Positions 11,701 to 24,289 are shown, counted from the stretch's first letter. The stretch: DNA of 64,000 nt from Xestospongia bergquistia (GCA_963965975.1 OZ014416.1:8771819-8835818); one strand, 5' to 3'. Translations and numbers: made by a program. The notes: a model not told the origin generated them from the sequence alone.

Positions 11701-13824
11701 CCCCTGCTATTAAATCAATTAATAAATCATTAAATAAAACACCAAAGCCAGTAAGTGTTAACTGCAATATTAGTGCTGTGTAAAGTATGCTTCTTTTAGA
11801 CTAAATGTCAACTTCATTTTGAGTCAAAGTCTATCAATAAGTCAGACTATACTAGTAATTGCTCTTCTAAAGAGAAGATGATTCTTGAAGAAGATCTCAC
11901 TAAACAAAAGCTTGATACTAGTAGAGTGAAGAAAAGTTCTCAACAGAAGAGAAAATTGAGCAAAAATGATAATGATGATTTCCAGTGTCGTAAGAAAAGA
12001 AAGAGTGACTCCTCAGAAGATGAGATGTCTTCTAGAAAAAGACCAAAGTCGTCACAAAAATCAAGTGTTGATCATTTCAAATCAGTTTATGATTTTCCTA
12101 AGGTAATCACAAATCAAAACATTGTTTTCTCCCTCATCTTCATTCCTTGCTGTAATAACTGAGCACTATAGACCATTTCTATGGTACCCAATGGTATTTG
12201 TTCAAGCACCATTGGGTACCATATAAGCATTTTATTACATTGTCATCATTAGTCTCCCTTCTTTTTTATCTTTTAGAGCCCAAGTGTTGTTGGAGGTACT
12301 ATTAAGAAGACAAGGACTAGCATTACTACTCAAAGTGACCACAATACATCTTTACTTAGAACTAGAGGCAAACAAACCATTAATAATAGTGTATCTTTTA
12401 TTGAAGAGTCTCAACCTTTACAACTAGAGAATGTGAACATCACTAGTGTCATAGTACCTGCAGTAGTGGACAGTCCTTTTAAGGAGAAAATGATATCTGA
12501 GAATACAATAGAAGAAATAATGGAATCTGAAGTGGAAAAGATAGATAAACTTGAAGACCACCATATTGTCACTGAAGTTGATGAACCTGATGGTTATCAG
12601 AATACACCTGGAATAACAGATCATGTAATGTCGCCTCATATTGAAGGAGATAATGAAGAAGAGGAGCTTGAGACATCAGTAAGAGATGATGAGGTTGTAC
12701 TTAGTGATAGTGATAGTGATATTACTTGGAAACCAACTGTTAAAAAGTCACCAAAACTAGTGACGAATCGTAAAGTTCATTTCAGAGAAGACAAGGTATC
12801 CTTAAAATAGCTGTGATGATATTTTATAAATTCTATAGATTTTAAGAAGTGATATAGCTTTACTAAGTAACAGTACTACTCCAGAACTGGCTCTTATATC
12901 TGCTACGGATGAAGGTGTTACATAGACATTTATTAGTTCTTTGATAACATTATTATTAGGTAATAATGCAGGGTCTTCCCCTCCATTATCTGTCTGTTCA
13001 TCATCACTACATTCTAGTCAGATTGGTCCTGATACAAATATAGTGTCTAGTTTTCAACAGATGTGTTCAGTGAGTTTCCATTCACCAGTTAATGTGTCTC
13101 ATTTATTCATATATCAATCCATTCATTTGTCCATCTTTCCAGGCCCTATGTCAAAAGAAATCTATTTCTGAGACCCCCCAAAAGAAATCAATAACAAAAA
13201 AAAGAAACAAACTTGACTCATGTCCTGACAAAGGTACAGACTGCATTGAAGTGTGCTATCTATGCTGCACTCATTAGATGCTCCTATTAAGAAATCACAC
13301 TCAACACCATTAGCTACTAGTACTAGTAGTACTGTGACATCATTTGAAGAAGAGTTACAACATTACTGTGATATGGCTGTCAATGGATTGGATAATATAT
13401 CCAAGTTGTCTGTAAATAGTTCTTACTGATAAAGACATTGCTATATATTGATATTATAGGTTGCACTAGAGGAAGTTAGAGAAGAAAGATGTCGACAAGA
13501 AGTAATGTTAGTTTTTGAGAGTGAGAGATAACACTGCATTTTGTGTCTCCTTTTCTCTAGTTATCGTAGTGTTTGCTCAATGTACGACAAGTTATTTGAA
13601 GATCTTGACAAGAAAACCTTACAAGTTACTAAAAATAAACAAGTAAAATGTCAAACTTTAGCTAAAGATGGTCAGAAACTACGGCAAACAATCTTAAAAG
13701 AAGCTGTGAGTTATATCTTTGATAATGCCTTGATGTTTAAGTTTTCTCATTCTAGCAACAACGAGAGATACAGGAAACAAAGAAAACTCTTAACTCTTTA
13801 CTTCTTTACTGTAATATGTTATAA
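8780..13824 (+). CDS. SYCP2: Synaptonemal complex protein 2-like (SYCP2 family)
   Basis: I model 24 exons: 8780-8788, 8849-8989, 9034-9154, 9208-9290, 9342-9455, 9495-9583, 9629-9663, 9724-9866, 9917-9969, 10036-10060, 10123-10285, 10410-10642, 10689-10748, 11446-11583, 11625-11750, 11800-12102, 12277-12795, 12839-12914, 12960-13069, 13143-13233, 13278-13411, 13460-13506, 13561-13705, 13756-13824. The total closes in frame at 1008 residues. The N-terminal third resembles the SYCP2/SYCP2L ARM-like and Spt16M-like region (GDCIHEAGDFEFQGSLLECV, then NDFWIDFNIGSRCISFF). A basic, low-complexity middle contains KKRK clusters, and a C-terminal coiled coil (MYDKLFEDLDKKTL region) ends the protein. 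SYCP2 builds the lateral element of meiotic chromosome axes with SYCP3. Exon 3 uses a weak donor after ATGATAA, chosen because it alone keeps frame. Confidence 0.8.
10770..11394. mobile_element. Non-autonomous MULE-like DNA element with 9-bp target duplication
   Basis: A 607-bp element (10779-11385) lies in SYCP2 intron 13. Its ends are inverted, each built from three tandem copies of a CATTTCGTCTAATCCC-like motif. The flanks carry a perfect 9-bp direct repeat, CTGTTAATC (10770-10778 and 11386-11394), the typical Mutator-superfamily duplication length. Inside, around 11021-11103, one frame reads KLYIHQVIAIAFVPPAF, which resembles the segment after the DDE core of FLYWCH-type MULE transposases. 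This suggests an internally deleted derivative of an autonomous copy. Termini and duplication are directly visible; the MULE assignment is inference. Confidence 0.7.
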
Positions 13825-13984
13825 TAATCATCACCTTCTCTCTCATAATATATTTGTTTATATTCCTTCAGTTATACAAATCATTTATTGATATTAAATA
13901 TATTTGTATTTATTGTAAGTGTATTTATTGCAATATTGATGCTCAGATGCTAAAACCAGTTCTTCCCAATAAATGATTTAAGTT

Positions 13985-14590
13985 ATAATATTATTTTTAA
14001 AAAACAAAAAAAAACCCTTGTGTGTTGCCCAAACGATTCCTACTCGCTCACCCACTCAGGCTTCCACTTAGGCTCCAGGATTCCCTGCTATTGCTAGCTG
14101 GGACCGCCACCTGGCTTGGTAACCCTCGTCTTCGCGAGGTAATCCTGGCTGGAGCGTCGCCCTAACTTAAAACCAGCCGTACGGGATTCCAGCTCTTAGG
14201 GAATGTCGCATTCAGGAACCGGGAACCACAAATACACCAGCCTCATCTCGTTTAAAGGGAGACTACCAGCCCTATCCTAGTCGGCCTTTCGGATACTCCG
14301 TAGAGTATGCTGGTAACCATCTCAGAGGTCTGATGCATTGCGGAACGCTGGCCCACAACACACTGGCACTCATGACGGTTTTGGTTTCCTTTTATATGTA
14401 CGTAAGATTTTGTCTTCATGCTCTTGTGGGGCGCGATTGTGCCGGTCATGAATCTCATTAACGTTAGCCATGAATGATTACCAGCAACGATAAACTGTTA
14501 GGATACTTTCGTATTGAGATGCTTTGGGCCCACATTCGTCCTACATGATCCTGTACAATAATGCCTTTTATTTCACTAGTACATACAGGA
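13985..14590 (-). repeat. GC-rich structured repeat related to the 341-bp array
   Basis: About 600 bp stand out by high GC in AT-rich flanks. From about 14202 to 14510 the minus strand is a diverged copy of the 341-bp unit at 53.4-64 kb, sharing for example CATCAGACCTCTGAGATGG and ACAAGAGCATGAAGAC. The remaining part (about 14010-14200) has no counterpart in the array. Several hairpins are obvious: ATACTC-TACG-GAGTAT, CC-GAAA-GG (a GNRA loop) and CCTCG-CGAGG. This looks like a SINE-like or structured-RNA repeat whose truncated relative was amplified in the array. The 68-residue open frame here is in a different frame from the array ORF, so coding is unlikely. Confidence 0.6.
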
Positions 14591-14812
14591 TAATTAACGT
14601 ATTTAACATTTTACAAACTTTAACAACATTTCTGAGCACAACCAATTACTCTACTTAACAAATTCATGTAATTCATTACCTATCATTTTTGACCATTTTA
14701 AAAAAAATGGAAAATTAAATAATTACTAAATTTAGATCACTACAATAATAATAATAAATACATGATATTGATTTCCTGAAAGAAAATAATGCTAAAATAA
14801 ATATTATTATTA

Positions 14813-17165
14813 TTATCTTTGTTTAATGACCTCTAAGACTTGCTCACAATAACGTTGAGTGCTTTCCCAAAGCATATCAACTTCCTTTTTAATTACGTCC
14901 ACAAAATCTTTGTCAGTGATGTTCTTTAAATTTATTAAGACATTACAATATCCGCCATAAATGCCTGTCTCAAGACTGCGAGCAGAAACCTGTACAACGA
15001 TTATATCATCATGACATCATTATGACTCACCTGTAAGTCTGACATCGTCTGCATGTTACCATGCTTTGATAAAACGAGAAGGTGTGGCCAACAATTGTGA
15101 GCTTTTTTCATTAAATTCAAAGGTACTTGAACAGCTTCCCGTAATCCAATTTGCATAGCTTCCTGACGTCTATAATTATATTATAATTAATAATTAATTA
15201 CAAGGAGCTTTACTTTTGTTTTTCCTCAGATGTTTCATGAGGTAACTTTAATGCTTCCTATAAGATATTGTCATTATAGGAAACTATTATATATATTTAC
15301 CATATAACTTGTAAAGGCTTCACTGTCAGCATCAATAGCTGGCAATAGTTCTTGTGTTGTAGTATATAAAGTTGGTATTGTTTCACGCATTATGGAGTCT
15401 ACAGATTCATATTGTCTTTTACCGTACGTCATTAAACCAACCTACATAAGAGAACATCCATAAGATCAATGACACATCTATTATTAGTATTGTTGATCCA
15501 TTAAATATATTATATATCCATTCTTACTATTGTTAATCCTATTATTCATCCATTATTAGTTATGCATCCATAAATTAATAAACATACAAATGGACAAGCA
15601 TCAATTTAAAATTATTTATTTATTAATTGTATCATATATCCATATTAGAGTATTCATCCATCAAACAGATCATTCATCCATATCAAGAACTATTCATCCT
15701 AACATACCATAGTTGCTAAACTAGTACCAATAGCAGCAACACAGGCACTAGCAGATCCACCCCCTGGAGTAGGGGTACGTGCACCCAATGATTCCACAAA
15801 CTGCCGTACAGTTGACCTCACTAAAGGACCATCAGTATTACTTTTAATTCGATATCTGTAAGTAAAACCCTGTAAATTAATTACTAATTAACAATTTATA
15901 TATCTCACTCTATTATTTTATGCTGAGGATTAAAATACGATAGTGAACTTAACCCCAAACGTTGAACAGCCAGTAACACCTTCTGTTCCTCTGAAAGAAT
16001 GAACAAATTTTCTTTTTTAATATAATATTCTGCAGTCATAAGTATTGCCTAGTAAAAAAATATATTAAATACTGTATAATAAGTTAACATACGTTTAATG
16101 GCACTAGACCAACTATCTCTGACCCCACTACAGCAATTTTGAGACTCTCAGCATCTTTGACACATTCCTCAAATGCAACATGCATGGGTGTGGTCTGATA
16201 GTCTGTTAAATTGATGGAAACTTGTGCAATATTGCAGTCGTCTAAATACCAACCAATAGCTTTAACAGCCTTTAAAAGACCAGGCTATAAGTGTGTACAT
16301 GATACAAGTAAAATTATTGTTAAACTATACTTTATCTGGTCCTCTCCCTTGTTCTCTAATATCAAGAGCTATTCGATGAGCTTGTTGTTTCGTTCCCAAT
16401 ATATTGACATTGTAAGCTATGAGAAAAGGGCGAGCACCAGTCGCAGTAGCACCCCAAGAAGGGATGAATTCCGCCGGTCCGTAATCAGGGACCCATTCAG
16501 GTTTCATAATCTTCAAAAAATATATACAAATATTTATAATACTTTTAGTATAAAATGACCTTTTCTTTTAACCCTTCATATTCTCCAGCTCTTATCTGTT
16601 GTAACATCTTCCGGTGCTCTTGTTCACTAGATTGTTCATACAAATATATTGGAACATTTAGCTCTTTAGCAAGTCTTGAACCAAACTCTTTAGAACATTG
16701 TATGCAATCAGCCACACTAGCACCAGATACTGGAATAAATGGGCATACATCTAATGCCCCCATACGTGGATGAGCCCCTGTAACAAAATAAATAATTAAA
16801 ACAATTAGGAAACCTGAATATCATATATAAATTAATAGATAAGAAAATACATTTACATGTAATATATAATACCTTCATGTTTCGTCATGTCAATTAATGA
16901 ATATGCTACTCTCGCAGCATTTAATGCTCCTTCTACTACAGACTTGATATCACCCACAAATGTATAAACAGTTCTATATGAGAGAAAGCATTAATAACAT
17001 TTATTGGTAACTCTACCTGTTAGTAGAAGACCCAGGGTCAACATCAAGTAAAGTACATCCTTCAGTATGTTGTATTGCAGTAGATATAGCGTCAATAATA
17101 TTTTTATTTCGACCTTCTGAGAAATTTGGAACACATTCAATGACACAACTACTACCAGTAGCCAT
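14813..17165 (-). CDS. FTCD: Formimidoyltransferase-cyclodeaminase
   Basis: Eleven exons on the minus strand (17165-17017, 16973-16873, 16777-16560, 16510-16331, 16284-16093, 16048-15909, 15855-15708, 15441-15301, 15257-15214, 15169-15031, 14989-14813) encode 542 residues; the human enzyme is 541. It is a bifunctional cytosolic enzyme of histidine breakdown that moves the formimino group from formiminoglutamate to tetrahydrofolate and then deaminates it. The transferase domain shows [10 protein letters not shown] at the start and [19 protein letters not shown]. The cyclodeaminase half shows [11 protein letters not shown] and ends in a helical bundle. No key block is missing. Intron 7 (15442-15707) is filled with degenerate ATCCATT simple sequence. 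Confidence 0.96.
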
Positions 17166-17247
17166 TATAATAGCACGTGTTAATTAAAAATAAGGGGAGG
17201 GACTTCCTCTTTTTCTTTAATAATTGGTTATCGACTTTATTGCTATC
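17166..17247. promoter_or_regulatory. Short divergent promoter, FTCD / USP14
   Basis: Only 82 bp separate the two start codons. The interval contains GCACGTGT (E-box), AAGGGGAGGG and ACTTCCTC (ETS-like). The proximal elements of both genes must lie here or inside their first exons and introns. Confidence 0.5.
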
Positions 17248-19549
17248 ATGTCTCATTATAAAGGTAATCATCCAGCTGTTTATGTATCCATTTTAGTACT
17301 ATATGTCCATTTGAATAAGCTATTAAATACTCTATGTCCATTTTATTAATAATTTGATCCATTGTAGTTCGTGTCAAATGGGGAAAGGAGAAATATGATG
17401 GTGTCGATCTAAATACAGCAGAATCACCAATGACATTTAAAATGCAACTCTTCTCTTTAACTGGTACTCTACAATAATTATTACAATTTATTATTTTATT
17501 ATCTGTTAATTATATAGGGGTCCCTCCCGATCGTCAAAAAGTCATGATAGGTGGTGTTACTATTGGCAACGAAGACTGGAGTAAAGCGACAAATAAAATA
17601 AAAGAAGTAATGTTGTTTAATTATAATAATTTTTAAGGTCATTTTAGAATTGTATATTTATGTTAATGGGATCTGCTGAGGAACTACCTATTGAACCGAA
17701 AGAGCGTCCAAAATTTATTGAAGATATGACAGAAGAAGAAGCAGCATCAGCAGTAAGTAGAAATATGTATCCATTTGTATACTCATTAAATGGACAGTCA
17801 CTTCAAAGGTTTTTTGTAGTTAGATTTACCTAATGGACTCCGTAACCTTGGTAACACCTGTTATATGAATGCCACAGTACAATGTTTAAGAGCTGTACCA
17901 GAACTTAAAGAACAGCTTGATGAGTAAGACCTTTTAATTAAGTTGTCATAAGTATTATTAATTTGTTATTAGTTTTACAATTATAGGGAGCAGTAGCGAT
18001 ATGCCTCATACCGCACAACAGTTAGCATCTCGTCTAAGCATTTTGTTTTCAGTTCTTGAGAAAGGAGACTCAGGAGTTACTCTCATCATGTTTTTAGAGG
18101 TAATCTTACTCCTTTATCTCATTGACATCTCCATCTTTGTTTTTCCCCCTTCATAAGAGCTTACATGATGTTGTACCACATTTTGGAGAGAGAGATCAGC
18201 GTACTGGTATGTTTCATCAACAAGATGCCCACGAGTGTTGGTCAGCAGTTGTATCTAACTTAGCATTAGCTCTTGAAGTACAGGTACATATAATGATAGT
18301 TGTTAATAATTCACTATACATTAACAGAAAGGAGCGAGTGATGGAGCTACTCCTGCTGGAAAGGATAGCTTTATGAGACAGTATTTCGGTATATAATATT
18401 TGTTTATTGATTTTATTACTTGCTCTTTAGGAGTTGAGTTCAAGACAACATATAAATGTTTAGAAAGTGAAGATGAGATGGAAACCACAGAAATAGAGAA
18501 AGCATTTCAAGTATCATGTTTTATTGAGCAAGAAGTTAAATACTTACATACTGGAATACTAAAGGTGCGTCCATTATAACAGTTTATACATCTATATATC
18601 ATCCATTCGTCTATTAGGGATTACAAGGTACATTAGAGAAACAATCTGTTTCTTTAGGAAGAGATACTTTGTATCAAAAAAACTCAAAAATATCACGACT
18701 ACCAGCGTATCTTACAATACAATATGTTAGATTCTTTTATGGAAGATCAGGAGAATCTGAAGAGAATGTGTCAAAGAAAATATTAAAAGTATATCCCGCC
18801 CACTCATTATAGTTATTAATTGTCTTCTTTTCTCTAGGATGTCAAGTTTCCTTTGTCACTGGACATGTTTGAATTTTGTGAAAATGAACTTCAAAAAAAA
18901 TTATTACCTGTTCGAGGAAAATTTAAAGACATAGAAGATCAGAAAATGGTCAGTATTTTTTTTTCTCAAAAATCATGCATCCATATGTTAAAGTATTGAT
19001 CAATCCTTTCATTTGTTTGTCCATTCATCTACCATCCATTTATCTGTGTATTAGGCACTCCAAGCTAAGAGAATAGCTGAGGGACCAGCAGCTATCAAGC
19101 AACAACAACAACAATTACCAGTCAAATATGAATCTTATAGCTTTTCTGATGGTTAGTACAATTAGCCAATCAGATTTTACAATGACATCATCATAATTAG
19201 ATCCTGGAAGTAACAATAGTGGATATTATGATTTAATTGCTGTCTTGACTCATCAAGGGCGGAGCTCATCTTCTGGGCATTATATAGGATGGGTTAAACG
19301 AAAACAAGGTACTCTAATTAATAGGTGTGGTCTAATGATATTTTATTTCAGGTGAATGGTTTAAATATGATGATGATGATGTTTCCATGGTAACTGATGA
19401 TGAAATCAAAAAATTATCAGGCGGAGGTATAATCAATACATCATTATTACATCATAGATCACATGACATTCACAGGTGACTGGCACACAGCATATATATT
19501 GTTATATGCCCCAAGAAGAATGGAAATACTGCCTTCATCTAACAGTTAA
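17248..19549 (+). CDS. USP14: Ubiquitin carboxyl-terminal hydrolase 14
   Basis: Fifteen exons (17248-17263, 17368-17463, 17518-17606, 17648-17752, 17820-17923, 17973-18099, 18158-18283, 18328-18388, 18431-18564, 18618-18788, 18838-18948, 19055-19151, 19201-19308, 19352-19426, 19476-19549) encode 497 residues, close to human USP14 (494). It is a proteasome-associated deubiquitinase. An N-terminal ubiquitin-like domain (residues 1-75, VRVKWGKEKYDGVDLNT) tethers it to the 19S particle. The catalytic Cys is about residue 116 in NLGNTCYMN, and the His about residue 439 in SSSGHYIGW. For exon 6 the upstream acceptor at 17972 was chosen because the stronger-looking downstream AG gives an in-frame stop. 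A small polyglutamine run lies near residue 400. The stop is 16 bp from the stop of the convergent STPG1. Confidence 0.96.
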
Positions 19550-19565
19550 TTAACGAGGGGTGTGG

Positions 19566-21218
19566 TCATATCCAATGTTGATTATAGTTGTATAAAAAGG
19601 ATGTTTTTCCCTTCAATTTTGGATCATATGTACCTATAGTAATTAAAAATAGGTGTGTCATAATGGATTTAGATTGGGTGTGCCATATACCATGTTTTAA
19701 AATAATATTTAGTAGGTGTGTCATCATGTAATGTTGTAATTAATAGTAGGTGTGTCTTCATGTATGCATGGTATGTTTAATTAATAGTGGGCGTGTCACT
19801 GTGTGACATGTACAGTTTAATTAATAACAATACACACCCACTATTAATTACATACAAATACACATGACACACCTACTATTAATTTAAAATTAAAAAAATA
19901 TACATGATGACACACCTACTAACACATATAATGTAATTTATGTGTACCACCCACTATAAATGTAAAATAATACACATTATGACACACCTACTAGTGGGTG
20001 TGTCACTATAATAAATGTGCATATATTCCCTTACCTGGTCCAGGTTGATCAAGATGACTCGCCAATTCCTTCCATCTACTACTAGTACTTTTAAACACAG
20101 CTCCACTAACTAACTGCTTGTCCTTTTCACATTGGACCACCTCATAATGGCCGGGACCAGGTGGTGGTGGTAAGGGAGGGAGAGGTATAGCAGGAGCAGA
20201 GATACAGAGATAATGTTTTTGTCTATTATATTGCCGAGGTTCTGATAAGTCTTGAGATATAGAATAGTCTGCAGGACCTGGTCTGTGTTCATGAGACATC
20301 ACAACATGTCGTTGTGTCTTTGATAAAAAGTTAGCTTGTTGGAAACAAGGAGTACGATAAATTAGATGATCTGATGGATTGTACTTAGCAGGGCCTGGAT
20401 TTATATGACAATTTGATAACAGTAGACTGTCTCGTTTTGTTTTGCTCTTAAAAGCTGCTTCACCTGTTATGTAACGATTTTGACCAGTTTGGGAAGTTGG
20501 GATATTGTATGTATTTGGGGCTGGACCTCTGTTGTGGGGTGGGTGGAGTTTACTAATCACAGACTGTTGAAAATTCCTTTAGAGAATAATAAGATTACAA
20601 CTTTAATTCCACTTACCTACTAACTGTGGAACGATTAAAATCAACATGTCCTGTAGGTAACTGTGGATTGTAGCTACCTGGTCCCAAACTTTTACTTCGA
20701 TTGTGTGAAAATCTTTTTGTTTTAGAAGCAAATCCTCCAGTACCTCTCTAGGGATACATTAAGTATTGATGAAATGCACAGTGTATAAATGGATGCATGA
20801 TTTAACAGTAGAACATTATGCATATAACGTTTACACACTACCTTTGACAATGATTCCTGTGGAACTGTCACAGTAGATGTTGGGTGTGTTATGTAACTGG
20901 CTGGTCCAGGATTATCATCAACACAATGTGATAATTCTGGGAAACGAACAGAGCAGCTGTTAAATCCTAAATCTTCTTTAAATGCAGTAAAAAATGTCTG
21001 ATATTTGCTGGGAATAGATGCATGAACCGAAGGAGCCAGGCTCTGACTTGTTGCTAAAGAATGATTTAGTTTTATAGTAACTTTTACAGACTACCTTTAT
21101 ATAATCTTCGCGTAGAGAATGATTTCTTGTCTTCATTTGTACTTGTCGCTATAGACTGGACTAGTGAGGCAGGAGTAGCTTGTCTGGATACTGCACGACT
21201 CTCTGTGAGGGTAGACAT
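19566..21218 (-). CDS. STPG1: Sperm-tail PG-rich repeat protein 1 (MAPO2-like)
   Basis: Five exons (21218-21095, 21053-20842, 20747-20617, 20576-20035, 19633-19566) encode 358 residues. Repeated PGP(A/G)xY motifs (NPGPASY, GPGSYNP, NPGPAKY, RPGPADY, GPGHYEV) define the sperm-tail PG-rich repeat family; proline-rich SAPAIPLPPLPPPPGPG and SSRW match STPG1. Exon 4 can be read on to a stop at 20006, but a good donor (GTAAGG) just before that tail splices in phase to a last exon reading TYDPKLKGKTSFLYN, which matches the STPG1 C-terminus, so I prefer the longer model. The protein is associated with apoptosis after O6-methylguanine damage and with flagella in vertebrates. The final intron (19634-20034) is a foldback sequence. 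Confidence 0.85.
19640..20010. repeat. Foldback array of TAGGTGTGTCAT motifs
   Basis: Between about 19650 and 19800 the motif TAGGTGTGTCAT (or GTGGGCGTGTCAC) occurs about four times. From about 19830 to 20000 its reverse complement ATGACACACCTACTA occurs about four times, with the shared spacer TTAATTAATA. The two halves can pair as a long imperfect hairpin. It fills the last intron of STPG1, directly beyond the USP14 3' end. It may be a foldback MITE or a local inverted duplication; clear terminal duplications are not visible. Confidence 0.65.
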
Positions 21219-21430
21219 TTTGTTTCTGAAGTACTGTTGTCATAGCAATAATAATCACGTGCGCATCACGTGGTCTAAATTTGTAAAGTGAGGTTGGTTT
21301 AGCTGTTTTCTTCAGAGCTGTTTTCTGCAGAACAATCTTAATTTAAAGGAAAAGTAATTTATAATATACCTAATTAGTTGTGTTAATTATTTAAGTGTGT
21401 GTTACTTAATTCATTGTTTTATTACCATAG
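21219..21430. promoter_or_regulatory. Divergent promoter STPG1 / ELOC, with X-box-like site
   Basis: 212 bp lie between opposing start codons. GTTGTCATAGCAAT at 21236-21249 is close to the RFX X-box consensus and sits 18-31 bp upstream of the STPG1 ATG. Two CACGTG-type E-boxes (ATCACGTG) lie near 21255 and 21266. ACCATAG directly before the ELOC ATG could be a splice acceptor for an untranslated first exon. Confidence 0.5.
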
Positions 21431-21892
<462 letters not shown>

Positions 21893-22051
21893 ACCACACC
21901 TCTACCACACCCACTAATAATAACAGTACTGTTTGTTCTATCTAATTATATGAGGGGGCGCCTTTTATTGTGTTGTGTGTACGTATTTAGATTTTATGTT
22001 ACTGTTTGAAAGAATATTTCATTAATTCTGAATTATTGAAATTATTTTTAT

Positions 22052-24289
22052 TTACCAATTGTTGTGTTGCAGATGTACTAAATCTGATTGTCGTATTGTA
22101 CCATAAGTTTGAGGATATCGTCCAGCTGCATAACGAGAGGGGGCTCCCCTCGATACTCGTTTATTAGTTTCTTTCCACTGAATAGATGGACGTGATATTG
22201 GAACCTATATAATGTATGCATAGGAATAAAATGGACACATGGTTGTATAATAGATCCATAGTAGTATAATAAATGGACATACTATTCTTGCACTAATGAC
22301 TGTAAGGTCAGGTTGGTCTTCTGGCTTTTTATGAGAGTGGGTGTGGTTAACACGAGGTTTATGAACTGTAGTTGCCTTAACAGCAGGATGAAGAGGAGAT
22401 GGGTGTGGTCTAGGGGGTGTGTCCTGTAAAGGCTACAAATGATATTAAAATTAATACTAAATTATATCATTAATCTTACCATGCTATGATATACCGGTAT
22501 TTTTGCTTGAGAACTGTCTGTACGAGATATTGATGCAGATTTACTACGAGATAATAATCGTCCTGATTTTTTTTTAATTTGATGAGTAGGTGGAGATGAG
22601 ACATCCCCTCGTACTTTGCCAGACATCGGAGAGCTGATATCTGATACAAGGTTATGTTCAGACTGAGCCTGAAGTTCACAATCTTCTACGATAGTTTCTG
22701 ATTTATTGGGAGATTTTGGTGTGGATGGATGAAGGTCTGAATGTCTCATAATAATATCCTAAAAAATAAATTAATTTATAATGATAATAATGATAGGAAC
22801 ATACTCTATATAACTGTCGTCGATATTCTTCAACTGTAAGTTGAACGTTGTCATCAAGTACAGGAACTATTTCACATCCAATGACTGGCTCCTTGTTGGA
22901 ATCGTGAAATCTAATAGACAGATGGTTGTAACAATGGATTAATGAGAGAGAGAATACTAACTTGGATAAATAAGGTTGTACTAGACATTGTTCAGCTGAT
23001 AACCTTTTGTCAGGATTAAACTGAAGTAATTGTTTAAGTAAGTCTAGTACAATATCATCAGCTTGTGGGAGTAAGTCAGCTATATTTCTATGTCTCCTGT
23101 AAACGTAGTCAACTATTAGACAGTGTTAATTCTGTACTTACCGTTGGATGATCTGATCAAGGATTGCGTGAGCATAACATGATTTTATAGATTCAACATC
23201 TTGTTTTGAAGGAGGTGGGAGAGTCATCATAATTCGATCTAACTGATTTATCGTAGAAGTCCCAGGATACAGTGGTTTACCTGCAGTATAATACAAACAA
23301 CTAATGCAATTTATGGTAGTCATGTCTGGAACCACTGTCCTTTGAAACATGTTTATACATGTTTTTGTATTAGCAAACACACCACATCAAAGGTTATTAT
23401 ATTATACTCATACCAGCTATCATTTCTGCCAGAATACAGCCCAGTGACCACATGTCGACACCACAAGTATAACGTCTCGAACCTAATAGGATTTCAGGAC
23501 TACGATACCATCTTGTAGCAACATAATCTGTCATAGCAGGATTGATTTCAGTAGAACCATCTGTTTGAGGTTCAGTAGTTGCTAAAGAACGTGCTAGCCC
23601 AAAGTCAGCAAGCTATAATAATTTTAACAATGAAAATAATAATAGTTTTATTTCATATCTTACTTTAATAAAACATTCTGAATTAATTAATATGTTACTT
23701 GGTTTTAAATCACGATGAATGACATTACCGGAATGTATATATTTTAGAACACGACATAATTGACTTGTAATATATTGTATATGAATTGGCTGGAGTATTT
23801 TGCCTTTAATAACAGCATGAAGATCAGTATCTATTAATAAATCTATTATAAATTATGATTCTACATGTACAAAATAAAGGATTATATTGTAATGCATTTG
23901 TTCATTTACTAGTGTATTTTTGTTGATATAATATTAGTGGGTGTGGCTTCAACTCACCCATAAACTCAAACACTAAATATATATCTTTATCAGTGGCAGA
24001 TCTTATTACATTGATTAATTGAATGACGTTGGGATGGTTAGAAAATGCCTGTAGAAATAATATCTCTCGAAATGTTCTCTGAGCATCTGTAGGATTTGCA
24101 AAAGCATCAAATATTTTCTTCAATGCCACAATCTCTCCAGTTCGACGGTCCACACTCTTCCATACAATACCATAAGCCTATGAACAACTTATCATTGATA
24201 TAATACATATATTCTAGACATACTCCTTTTCCAATACGTCTCTTAATATCGTATTTAGCAAGAACATGTTTGTCCAAATCTGTGCTCAT
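22052..24289 (-). CDS. MAPK15: Mitogen-activated protein kinase 15 (ERK7/8), TDY activation loop
   Basis: Ten exons (24289-24224, 24177-23958, 23830-23664, 23612-23414, 23280-23142, 23096-22962, 22910-22805, 22758-22480, 22432-22283, 22204-22052) encode 537 residues (human MAPK15 544). The kinase domain covers residues 1-300: [36 protein letters not shown]. The activation loop is TDY (about T179/Y181) rather than the TEY usual in MAPK15, followed by YRSPE in place of YRAPE. The long basic, Ser/Pro-rich C-terminal tail and its final YPQTYGT-like block are MAPK15 features; the family regulates autophagy, genome stability and ciliogenesis. Exon 9 contains two CCACACCC-type motifs in coding sequence. 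Confidence 0.93.

Noticed and set aside
14040-14260. rRNA or tRNA gene in the GC-rich block
   Set aside because: I could not match conserved rRNA segments or tRNA A/B boxes; kept as an unassigned structured repeat.
14202-14500. Hammerhead ribozyme in the 341-bp relative
   Set aside because: A GAAA and stem-loops are present, but no CUGANGA core at the right distance on either strand.
20006-20034. STPG1 C-terminus ending KGIYAHLL at 20006
   Set aside because: A consensus donor precedes it and leads in phase to an exon matching the known STPG1 C-terminus.
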